Below, in pieces: positions 25,192-32,955 of a DNA stretch of 64,000 nt. The number at the start of each line of letters is the position of its first letter. The first letter of the stretch is position 1. The notes below the pieces were generated by a model, which was not told the DNA's origin, made no database searches, and saw only the letters and a program-made list of their open reading frames with translations. Source of the stretch: Acidihalobacter ferrooxydans (lineage in GTDB: Bacteria > Pseudomonadota > Gammaproteobacteria > DSM-5130 > Acidihalobacteraceae); the NCBI RefSeq assembly GCF_001975725.1, contig NZ_CP019434.1, positions 3,126,792-3,190,791 on the forward strand, written 5' to 3'. Made by a program: the position numbers and the translations under genes.

Positions 25192-26595
25192 TCAAAGTGT
25201 CGCCAGCTCCAGCGGCGCCTCGCCGTAGATATCCTTGGCCAGAGCGCGTAATGCGGAGCGCAGCCCCTCCTCCAGCGTCGGGTGATAAAACGGCAAGGTC
25301 AGCAGTTCGGCCACGCTCATCTCGCGCTGGATCGCCAATGCCAGCAGATGCGCGAAATGCTCGGCAGCCGGCGCCAGCATCTCGGCGCCAAGCAACAGGC
25401 CGGTACCGCGCGCGGCATAAATACGCGCCATACCACTGCCCTTGAGCATGGCCAGCGCACGCGCCTGCCGGGAAAAATCGAACTCGCCGACGACGAGATC
25501 CTCGCGCCCGGCCAGTTCCGCATAGGATTGGCCGACCACCGCGATCTGCGGATCGGTGAACGCGATGGCGAGCGGGACGCGGCGGCGGAACCGCGTCGGG
25601 CCATGCAATGCGTTCCAGGCCGCGATAAAGCCTTCGTCGGAAGCCTCGTGCAACAGCTGCAGCTCGCCATTGACGTCGCCGGTGATGAACACCGGCAGCT
25701 CGCCGACGCGCAATGTATGTCGATCAAATTCCGGCAGTCCGCGCCGGTCCAGCGGCACGCCAAGGGTTTCCAGGCCCAGTCCATCGATGTTCGGGCGGCG
25801 CCCCATCGCCGCGAGCACCTGATCGAACTCGTGCGCCTCGCGGCCGTCGTCGACCACGATCCCGCCCGCGCCTTCACGCAACTCCACCGCGCGCCCCAGG
25901 TGCAGCGGAAATTCTTCGCCCATCGACTGCCGGGCCGCTTCCTGCACCACAGGGTCGCTCAGCGAACCGAGTGATTCGCGCATCTCGTAGCCGACCACGT
26001 CCAGACCGAAACGCGCCAACGCCTGCCCCAGTTCGACGCCGATCACGCCGAGGCCGATCACCGCGATGCGCCGCGGCAGGGTTGCACATTCAAACACGTC
26101 GTCGGTGGTTATCACGCGCTCCGCGAAAGCGCGCCAGGGCGCCGGCACGACCGGCCGCGTGCCGGTGGCGATAATCACCTGTTCGGCCTCGATGACCTCG
26201 TCGTCGCCACCGTCGGCCCGCTCCACCACAATGCGCTGCGGCCCGTCCAGGCGCGCCCGACCGGCGATACTGCGCTCACCCAGTTGGTCGGTGGCGCCGA
26301 GCACGCCGTTGACGCGGGCGTCGCGATAGTCGCGTACGCGCTGCAACACGGCGGCGATGTCGACCGACAGGCCTTCGCCGCCGAGAATGCCGAGCGTATC
26401 GAAATCATGGCGCCGATGGTAATCATCGGCAGCCTGAATCAGCGCCTTGGACGGCATGCATCCGACCCGGGCGCAAGTCGTCCCGTACGGACCATGATTG
26501 ACGATCACGAACTCATCGGTGTGCTTGCGCACCTGAGCCAGAGCGGTCAGGCCGGCGCTGCCAGCGCCGAGAATGGCGATGCGGACTTTGCGCAT
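25192..26595 (-). CDS. Dihydrolipoamide dehydrogenase-like pyridine nucleotide-disulfide oxidoreductase
   Basis: 467 aa. FAD-binding IAILGAGSAGLTALAQV (6-22), redox-active disulfide TTCARVGCMPSKALIQA (about 39-55), NAD-binding AVIGLGVIGVELGQALARFG (about 177-196), FAD-site FITGDVNG (about 308-315) and the C-terminal catalytic His-Glu in YHPTLEEGLRSAL (about 440-452). It is therefore a catalytically complete member of the Lpd/mercuric reductase family. It stands alone, with no 2-oxoacid dehydrogenase genes nearby, so the exact substrate (lipoyl protein, a thiol or a quinone) is open. Start at ATG 26595 (MRKVRIAI); the longer frame is unlikely. Confidence 0.85.
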   Translation of the reverse strand: MRKVRIAILGAGSAGLTALAQVRKHTDEFVIVNHGPYGTTCARVGCMPSKALIQAADDYHRRHDFDTLGILGGEGLSVDIAAVLQRVRDYRDARVNGVLGATDQLGERSIAGRARLDGPQRIVVERADGGDDEVIEAEQVIIATGTRPVVPAPWRAFAERVITTDDVFECATLPRRIAVIGLGVIGVELGQALARFGLDVVGYEMRESLGSLSDPVVQEAARQSMGEEFPLHLGRAVELREGAGGIVVDDGREAHEFDQVLAAMGRRPNIDGLGLETLGVPLDRRGLPEFDRHTLRVGELPVFITGDVNGELQLLHEASDEGFIAAWNALHGPTRFRRRVPLAIAFTDPQIAVVGQSYAELAGREDLVVGEFDFSRQARALAMLKGSGMARIYAARGTGLLLGAEMLAPAAEHFAHLLALAIQREMSVAELLTLPFYHPTLEEGLRSALRALAKDIYGEAPLELATL

Positions 26596-26738
26596 GGGCG
26601 GCGTTCTCCGAGTGTGGGGCGAAACATAAACCAGCAGTTTACCCGCTCGGGCTCGTGACGCCCAACGACGCGGCACGCCGCATGTGGTGAATCCTGGCGC
26701 GACGGTAAGGCAGCCGTGCAGCTGCAGCCGGCACCTAA

Positions 26739-26900
26739 CCCGGATGGTTCACAAATGCCCGCCGATCTCACGAGCCTCTTGAGTCCACAAGAAATAATTG
26801 ACTCAGACGGCCGGACTCACAGATACGCCGCTCCTTCGACAACATTTCTAGTGCAACCCCTATCCGGCGCGATCTCAGCACTCGTTGTGAAACATCCGGG
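26739..26900. repeat. Family A repeat (A5)
   Basis: A 162-bp copy with ends CCCGGATGGTTCACAAAT and GTTGTGAAACATCCGGG. It lies directly upstream of the promoter of the sugar transporter operon. The rest of the 26596-27075 interval holds only that promoter and the leader. Confidence 0.75.
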
Positions 26901-26924
26901 CTGACGCTCGACTGTAAAGTTTTG

Positions 26925-26952
26925 TTGACGAGAAGAAAATGTCTACTAGAAT
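26925..26952 (+). promoter_or_regulatory. Putative sigma-70 promoter of the sugar ABC operon
   Basis: TTGACG (26925-26930), a 16-base spacer and TAGAAT (26947-26952) are a close match to the consensus. They lie about 120 bases upstream of the binding-protein ATG, just outside the family A repeat. Confidence 0.6.
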
Positions 26953-27075
26953 CCATTCCACAGACTCGGACGTCCCCGCGCGGGTGTAGTTTCCTGACCC
27001 GCGCGAATGCGTACCTGCCTGTGCCGGCAGACACCCGGCAACGAAACCACAACGGTCATTCTTACGGAGGAGAAC

Positions 27076-28350
27076 ATGCGTCACTTTCGCATCAAGCACC
27101 TGGCAGGTGCGGTCGCCCTGTCCTGCGCGTTCGTCGCGGGCAATGTCATGGCCGAACCGACGGTCAGCGTACTCAACTGGTGGACATCCGGTTCCGAATC
27201 CAAGGCCATGGGCGTGCTGCAGGAAATGCTCGGCAAGGAAGGCATCAAGATGGTCAACGATGCAGTCGCCGGTGGCGGCGGCGCCAATGCCCGCACCATT
27301 CTGAAATCCCGCATCGTATCCGGCAACGTGCCGGGTGCCGCCCAGATCAAAGGCGTCAGCATCCAGCAGTGGGGCCGCACCGGCCTGCTCGGCAACGTCA
27401 ACGCAGTGGCCGAATCGCAGCACTGGAACAAATTGCTCGATCCGGTCTTTCTGAAACTGCTCAAATACAACGGCAACTATGTCGCGGTGCCGTTCGATAA
27501 TCACCGCGTCAACTGGATGTGGATGAACCCCGAACTGATGAAAAAGGCCGGCGTCGCACACATGCCGACCACTTGGGACGAACTCGTCAGCGCGCTGAAG
27601 AAATTCAAGGCAGCGGGCATCACCCCGATCGCCGGCGGCGGCAACACCTGGCAGGTCGCGACCGAGTTCGGCCCCGTCGTTCTGGCTACGGGCGGTCCGA
27701 AGTTCTATGACGATGCCTTCGTCAAACTCGACACCAAGGCGCTCAACAGCCCGACCATGATCAAGGCCTTCAAACGGCTGCGCGTGCTCCAGAAGTACAC
27801 CGACCCGAACGGCGTCGGTCGCTCCTGGAACCACGACACGGCGATGGTCGCCAACGGTCAGGCCGCGATGCAGTTCATGGGCGACTGGGCCGAAGGTACG
27901 CTGATGGTCATGCACAAGACCCCGGGCAAAGACGTGCTCTGCGCACCCTTCCCCGGCACCAACGGCAGCTTCATCTACAACGTGGACACCATGGTGTTCT
28001 TCAAGCAGGGCAACGCGGAGGCGCGCAAGGCGCAGGACGCGATGGCCAAGACCGTCATGTCGGAAAAGTTCCAGATCCTGTTCAACAAGGTCAAGGGTTC
28101 GATCCCGGCCCGCCTGCACACGCCGATGAGCAGTTTCAACAGCTGCGCACAGACCTCGGCGAAAGACTTCGCGCAGGCCTCGAAGAACCACGCGCTGGTG
28201 CCCAGCATGTCGCAGAACATGTCGACCTACAACGCCACCACCGGCGCCATCTTCGACGTGCTCGGCCAGTTCTACAACTCCAACATGAGCGCGCAGACCG
28301 CCGCCGATCAGCTTGCGAAGCAGGTTGCCGTGGCCAAGTCGCAACTCTGA
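27076..28350 (+). CDS. gtsA: Sugar ABC transporter, periplasmic binding protein (GtsA-like)
   Basis: 424 aa. Signal peptide ending AGNVMA-EP (about residue 26), then VSVLNWWTSGSESKAMGVLQ and VAGGGGANARTILKSR, which closely follow the glucose-binding GtsA proteins of Pseudomonas. DNHRVNWMWMNPELMKKAG and MQFMGDWAEGT are further family matches. It delivers a sugar, probably glucose or mannose, to the permeases encoded downstream. GGAGG lies 6 bases before the ATG. The gene is separated from gtsB by 263 bp that contain a MITE (28369-28529). Confidence 0.88.
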   Translation: MRHFRIKHLAGAVALSCAFVAGNVMAEPTVSVLNWWTSGSESKAMGVLQEMLGKEGIKMVNDAVAGGGGANARTILKSRIVSGNVPGAAQIKGVSIQQWGRTGLLGNVNAVAESQHWNKLLDPVFLKLLKYNGNYVAVPFDNHRVNWMWMNPELMKKAGVAHMPTTWDELVSALKKFKAAGITPIAGGGNTWQVATEFGPVVLATGGPKFYDDAFVKLDTKALNSPTMIKAFKRLRVLQKYTDPNGVGRSWNHDTAMVANGQAAMQFMGDWAEGTLMVMHKTPGKDVLCAPFPGTNGSFIYNVDTMVFFKQGNAEARKAQDAMAKTVMSEKFQILFNKVKGSIPARLHTPMSSFNSCAQTSAKDFAQASKNHALVPSMSQNMSTYNATTGAIFDVLGQFYNSNMSAQTAADQLAKQVAVAKSQL

Positions 28351-28368
28351 CCGAAGCCCTCATCCTAG

Positions 28369-28529
28369 GAGCCTGTCGGACTTGGAGGATCGTAGCGAGG
28401 CGAGTGGGGAATGGAGGCCAGTTTCACGGTCTTTTGAGGACAATAGTGGTTCTATTCGACGAAAAAGAGCGTGGAAATGGGCCCATTATCCCATCGCCGC
28501 AGCCGATTCTTTCCAAGTCTAACAGGCTC
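28369..28529. mobile_element. Family C MITE (C1, 161 bp) with CTAG target duplication
   Basis: Terminal inverted repeats GAGCCTGTCGGACTTGGA (left) and TCCAAGTCTAACAGGCTC (right; two mismatches), flanked by CTAG at 28365-28368 and 28530-28533. No coding capacity. It has the same length as the copy at 52362-52522. It lies inside the gtsA-gtsB gap, so it would be transcribed with the operon. Confidence 0.85.
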
Positions 28530-28613
28530 CTAGGCCCGTTCTGGCCCGGCAACTTGTAGGAATGTGACCTCGCTCCGGCGCTGTCGCGTCCCCGTCCTGT
28601 AGGAGATATTTTC

Positions 28614-29525
28614 ATGAGCGCGGCGTATGAAGACGCGTCCCGGTCCGGTATCGGGAATCGACTGCAACGGCTGCTGCCGAAACTGGTGCTCAGCCCGACT
28701 TTCCTGGCGGCCGTATTTTTCCTTTATGGTTTCATCGTGTGGACGATCTGGCTGTCGTTGACGCGCTCCACGCTGCTGCCCTCGAACACCTGGGCCGGGC
28801 TCGCGCAATACCGCTACCTGTTCGACAACGGCATCTGGTGGACCTCGTTGATCAATCTGGGCATTTTCGGCGTGCTGTATATCGGTCTGTCGATGGCGAT
28901 CGGGCTGTTTCTGGCGATCCTGCTCGACCAGCGTATCCGCGGCGAGGCGATCTTCCGCGTGGTTTATCTCTACCCGATGGCGCTCTCGCTGATCGTCACT
29001 GGCGTGGCCTGGAAATGGATGCTCAACCCGGGCCTCGGCGTGCAGCAACTGGTCCGCGACCTCGGCTTCACGCACTTCAGCTTCAACTGGCTGATCAACC
29101 CGCAAATGGCGATCTACACCCTGGTCATCGCCGCCGTGTGGCAATCTTCCGGTTTCGTCATGGCGCTGTTTCTCGCCGGGTTGCGCGGCGTGGACGATGC
29201 CGTCATCAAGGCGGCGATGATCGACGGCGCCAGCCTGCCACGCATTTACTGGAGCGTCGTCATTCCCAGTCTGCGACCCACCTTCTTCAGCGCGCTGATC
29301 CTGCTCACCGGACTGGCCATCAAGAGCTTCGATCTGATCATGGCCATGACCGGCGGCGGCCCCGGCTTCGCCACCTATCTGCCGGCCAATTTCATGTACG
29401 ACTTCGCCTTCCAGCGAGGCCAGATTGCCATGGGTGCGGCCAGCGCCGTGATGATGCTGATTGCCGTCGGCCTGCTCGTCGGTCCGTTCATCCTGCTCGA
29501 ATCACGGAGAAAGAGCGATGTCTGA
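28614..29525 (+). CDS. gtsB: Sugar ABC transporter permease (GtsB/MalF type)
   Basis: 303 aa with six membrane segments. The EAA loop that contacts the ATPase is AAMIDGASLPRIYWSVVIPS (about 203-222). It forms the membrane channel with the next gene product. GGAG lies 8-9 bases upstream of the ATG. Its 3' end overlaps the start of gtsC by 8 bases. Confidence 0.88.
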   Translation: MSAAYEDASRSGIGNRLQRLLPKLVLSPTFLAAVFFLYGFIVWTIWLSLTRSTLLPSNTWAGLAQYRYLFDNGIWWTSLINLGIFGVLYIGLSMAIGLFLAILLDQRIRGEAIFRVVYLYPMALSLIVTGVAWKWMLNPGLGVQQLVRDLGFTHFSFNWLINPQMAIYTLVIAAVWQSSGFVMALFLAGLRGVDDAVIKAAMIDGASLPRIYWSVVIPSLRPTFFSALILLTGLAIKSFDLIMAMTGGGPGFATYLPANFMYDFAFQRGQIAMGAASAVMMLIAVGLLVGPFILLESRRKSDV

Positions 29526-30399
29526 ACGCGACATGAGCCTGCACCGGCATACGCCCCGGCTCGGGCGCCTGGTCATCTACACGATTCTGATCCTCGCCGC
29601 GGTGTTCTACCTGACGCCGCTGTACGTGATCGTCATCACGTCGATCAAATCCCTGCAGGCGATCCATCTCGGCAACCTCCTCTCGATACCACTGCACCCG
29701 ACGCTGCAACCCTGGCGCGAAGCCTGGTCCAGCGCCTGCTCGGGCGCCACCTGTCAGGGCGTGCAGGTGTACTTCTGGAACTCCGTGCACCTGGTGATCC
29801 CGGCCGTGCTCATCTCCACGGCCTTCGGTGCGGTCAACGGCTACGTGCTGACTCAGTGGCGTTTCCGCGGCAGCGACCTGTTCTTCACCCTGCTGCTGAT
29901 CGGCACCTTCATCCCGTTCCAGATGGTATTGCTGCCGATGGCCTGGGTGCTTGGCAAAATTCACCTGCAAAACTCCATCGCCGGCCTGGTGATGGTCCAT
30001 GTGATCTACGGTCTGGCCTTCACCACTCTGTTCTTCCGGAATTTCTATATCACCATCCCACGAGAACTGGTCAAGGCGGCGATGATCGACGGTGCGGGCT
30101 TCTTCACCATCTTCTGGCGCATCATGCTGCCGGTGTCCACGCCGATCTTCATGGTCACGATCATCTGGCAGTTCACCCAGATATGGAACGACTTCCTGTT
30201 CGGTGTCGTCTTCACCTCCGGCGCGATCCATCCGATTACCGTGGCGCTGAACAACCTCGTGAACACCTCGACCGGCGTGCGCCGTTACAACGTCGACATG
30301 GCTGCCGCGCTGATCGCCGCGCTGCCGACCCTGCTCGTCTACCTCATCGCCGGAAAATACTTCGTGCGCGGCCTGACCGCCGGTTCGGTCAAAGGCTGA
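29518..30399 (+). CDS. gtsC: Sugar ABC transporter permease (GtsC/MalG type)
   Basis: 293 aa, six membrane segments, EAA loop AAMIDGAGFFTIFWRIMLPV (about 187-206). The MalG-type partner of the preceding permease. The start ATG 29518 overlaps the gtsB stop (29523-29525). AGAAAGAG lies just before it. The terminal TAGSVKG is typical of this subfamily. Confidence 0.88.
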   Translation: MSERDMSLHRHTPRLGRLVIYTILILAAVFYLTPLYVIVITSIKSLQAIHLGNLLSIPLHPTLQPWREAWSSACSGATCQGVQVYFWNSVHLVIPAVLISTAFGAVNGYVLTQWRFRGSDLFFTLLLIGTFIPFQMVLLPMAWVLGKIHLQNSIAGLVMVHVIYGLAFTTLFFRNFYITIPRELVKAAMIDGAGFFTIFWRIMLPVSTPIFMVTIIWQFTQIWNDFLFGVVFTSGAIHPITVALNNLVNTSTGVRRYNVDMAAALIAALPTLLVYLIAGKYFVRGLTAGSVKG

Positions 30400-30449
30400 C
30401 CGGGCGGCCCAAACATCATTCCACTACCTGACAGCAGAGACATAGCCGC

Positions 30450-31568
30450 ATGGGCAAGCTCAGTATTCGCAACGTGCATAAAACCTTCGGCGACAACGTC
30501 GAGGTCCTCAAGGGCATCAACATCGAGACCAGTAACGACCAGTTTCTGATCCTGGTAGGCCCTTCCGGCTGCGGCAAATCCACCCTGCTCAACATCATCG
30601 CGGGCCTCGAAGAACCCACCGGTGGCGACATATTCATCAACGAACGTCGGGTCAATGAACGCAGCCCGCGCGACCGCGACATTGCCATGGTGTTCCAGTC
30701 TTACGCACTCTATCCGAGCATGACCGTGCGCAAGAATATCCTGTTCGGCCTGCGTATTCGCAAAGTGCCCAAAGATGAACAGGATCACATCCTCAAGGAA
30801 GTCGCCACCATGCTTCAGATCGAGCACCTGCTCGATCGCAAGCCGCGCGAACTATCCGGCGGACAACGCCAGCGCGTCGCCATTGGCCGCGCCATCGCAC
30901 GCAAGCCGGCACTGTTCCTGTTCGACGAGCCGTTATCCAATCTCGATGCCAAACTGCGCGTGGAAATGCGCGACGAACTCAAGCGACTGCATCAACGCAT
31001 GGCGACTACCATCGTCTATGTCACCCATGACCAGATCGAGGCCATGACCCTGGGCGATCTGATCGCCGTAATGAACGACGGTCAGATTCAGCAGCTCGGC
31101 ACACCGCAGGAAATCTACGACAACCCGGCCAACCTGTTCGTCGCCGGCTTCATCGGCTCGCCGTCGATGAACTTCATTCCCTGCACCGTCACGGTCGATG
31201 CACAGGGTGCCGCGCTTGAGATGCAGGAAAGCGGACAACGTTTCACGCTGCTGGCGCCGGCACACGCACAGGCGCCGCTGCGAGAACGCCAGGGTCAGCA
31301 GGTGATTCTCGGCGTGCGCCCCGAACAGATCACACACAAAAGCGTTTCGCAGCTTGATGAGGCTGATACCCGACAAGTCACTGCTACCGTGGACATTATC
31401 GAACCGACCGGGCCGGACACGCTTGTCTTCATCCACCTGAACGACACCAAGATCGTCTGCCGCGTGCACCCTCCGGAAGCCAAGCAGCCGGGCGAGCGCA
31501 TGGAGCTGTTGTTCGATCTGGCCAAGGCCGTGTTCTTCGACCCGACCACGGAGCACCGCATCGCCTGA
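30450..31568 (+). CDS. Sugar ABC transporter ATP-binding protein (MalK/UgpC type)
   Basis: 372 aa. Walker A GPSGCGKST (about 37-45), Q-loop MVFQSYALYP, signature LSGGQRQR (about 134-141), Walker B ALFLFDEPLSNLD, H-loop YVTHDQ, then a C-terminal OB-type (TOBE) regulatory domain (about 240-372). It energises the GtsB/GtsC permease. MalK-type ATPases are often shared between sugar transporters. It lies 50 bp after gtsC and is the last gene of the operon that can be recognised by function. Confidence 0.92.
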   Translation: MGKLSIRNVHKTFGDNVEVLKGINIETSNDQFLILVGPSGCGKSTLLNIIAGLEEPTGGDIFINERRVNERSPRDRDIAMVFQSYALYPSMTVRKNILFGLRIRKVPKDEQDHILKEVATMLQIEHLLDRKPRELSGGQRQRVAIGRAIARKPALFLFDEPLSNLDAKLRVEMRDELKRLHQRMATTIVYVTHDQIEAMTLGDLIAVMNDGQIQQLGTPQEIYDNPANLFVAGFIGSPSMNFIPCTVTVDAQGAALEMQESGQRFTLLAPAHAQAPLRERQGQQVILGVRPEQITHKSVSQLDEADTRQVTATVDIIEPTGPDTLVFIHLNDTKIVCRVHPPEAKQPGERMELLFDLAKAVFFDPTTEHRIA

Positions 31569-31613
31569 TGTTATGCTGTCGGTATGTCCGCCGCGCGCCT
31601 TACCCACTGAACC

Positions 31614-32123
31614 ATGCCGGATACCGGCTCAACGCACCTCGTCACGCTGCTGCGCGGTACCTCCGCCCTATGGCCGTCCCGCGAATACGACCGTCAGCTC
31701 GCGAAGCTGCGCTCTGCCATCGGCACGCACATCTATCTCGTTGAGATGCGCGTCGACGATCTGCACGTGTCGGCGCGCTTCCCGGGCAAATCCCATGAAT
31801 TGCTGGCGATAGTGGATTTCCCCAAGCCCGACCCGGCACGACGCCTGTATCCGCATCTTGTGCTGCTCGACGATGGCCGCGGCATCAACCTTGGCCGTAT
31901 TTTGCGGATCAGCCGGCAACGCCCCTATGCGCCCTCTGCCGGTGATCTTCTATACGACGACAACACGCTGAGCGATGCGCTGCTCCATGGCGAGCGGGCT
32001 CTGAGCAAGGCACGCATCCGCCTGATCGCACGACGCCAACTTGCGGAACATGTGAATACGGGGCATATGCCGAGGCTGGATGCGACAGATGAGGACGACG
32101 ACCCAACCCAGAGCGCTCGTTAG
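31614..32123 (+). CDS. Conserved-looking hypothetical protein
   Basis: 169 aa, cytoplasmic, no signal or membrane segment. Mixed alpha/beta composition in the first 115 residues (THLVTLLRGTSALWP, HIYLVEMRVDDLHVS, YPHLVLLDDGRGINLGRIL), then a basic helix and an acidic tail (TDEDDDPTQSAR). GC content and codon use fit the neighbours, and it follows the MalK gene by 45 bp, so it may be the last gene of that operon. The family was not recognised. Confidence 0.6.
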   Translation: MPDTGSTHLVTLLRGTSALWPSREYDRQLAKLRSAIGTHIYLVEMRVDDLHVSARFPGKSHELLAIVDFPKPDPARRLYPHLVLLDDGRGINLGRILRISRQRPYAPSAGDLLYDDNTLSDALLHGERALSKARIRLIARRQLAEHVNTGHMPRLDATDEDDDPTQSAR

Positions 32124-32225
32124 GCGGAACACAAGCCTCATAACATATTGTAATTTAATAATAATCATGCCTTCACAGCATTCGTTGCATGACATCTGCA
32201 TGAAGGAAACCCGCCGTTTATTCGG

Positions 32226-32386
32226 CCAGGATGATTCATGGTTTTTGCTGATATCGCGCCGGATAGCGGTTTCAAAAGGGTATTTAAGAAAGAACGACGT
32301 ATCGGTGATGACGGTCGACTAAGGAGATATCTCTTGTAGAATCACAATCCCCCACGAGATCGGTGGTGATTTATGAAACATCCGGG
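32226..32386. repeat. Family A repeat (A6), reverse orientation
   Basis: A 161-bp, rather diverged copy; the right end TTATGAAACATCCGGG is clear and the left CCAGGATGATTCATGG is degenerate. The interior matches A8 (CCGGATAG, GTATCGGTGATGACGG, GAGATCGGTGGT). The 32124-32447 intergenic region holds nothing else recognisable. Confidence 0.65.
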
Positions 32387-32447
32387 CAAGACGAAGCCAA
32401 GCGCGCCCCGAATGGGTAATCCGGGTTAAATCTCTGCCACATGCGGC

Positions 32448-32918
32448 TTACAAATGAGCCAGGCGCTTTTCGAGCAGATGCTCGATAAAAGGAAAATCCG
32501 GGATCACTGCCGGCTGATCCTCGATGCTGACGGCGGCGGCAACCGCGGGACAGGTGTCCGTCTCGCTGCGCGTGTCCGGCAACACATCGTCTGGACCGAC
32601 GCGCGCCGGGTGCGGCACGCCATCCAGCGCGAAGGCGTAGTAGTCCAATCCGACGATATGCTCCAGACCGTAAAGGACACCGAAACGATGAATAGCGTCT
32701 CCAGTCGGAACGGGATGTCCACAGATCACACCGGGATCGACCACCGGAACCTGTTCGCCGCGCCACTCGAGGAACCCCAACAGCCAGGGTTCATCATCGC
32801 CCTCGGCAGGCGTCATCGTCTGCTGCAAGACCACCTCAGCCAGCCCGGCCTGCGGCATCGCCACGCGCAGCCCGCTGGCCAGGTTGAAAATCAGCGTATT
32901 CAACTTGCTGATAGCCAT
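32448..32918 (-). CDS. CheW-like adaptor at the end of the Pil-Chp cluster (ChpC-like)
   Basis: 156 aa with a divergent CheW fold: VAMPQAGLAEVVLQQ, WLLGFLEWRGEQVPVVDP, and GLDYYAFALDGVPHPARVG. CheW proteins couple receptors to CheA-type kinases. It is 37 bp downstream of chpA on the same strand, the place where chpB/chpC lie in Pseudomonas. No chpB-like methylesterase gene is present between them. Confidence 0.75.
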   Translation of the reverse strand: MAISKLNTLIFNLASGLRVAMPQAGLAEVVLQQTMTPAEGDDEPWLLGFLEWRGEQVPVVDPGVICGHPVPTGDAIHRFGVLYGLEHIVGLDYYAFALDGVPHPARVGPDDVLPDTRSETDTCPAVAAAVSIEDQPAVIPDFPFIEHLLEKRLAHL

Positions 32919-32955
32919 TCAAGCCGTCTCCTGTCGCCGTTGTGTCGGAAGCGTC

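Noticed and set aside
26875-28344. 489-codon open frame on the minus strand
   Set aside because: Antisense to the sugar-binding protein gene; no recognisable domain; begins inside a repeat.
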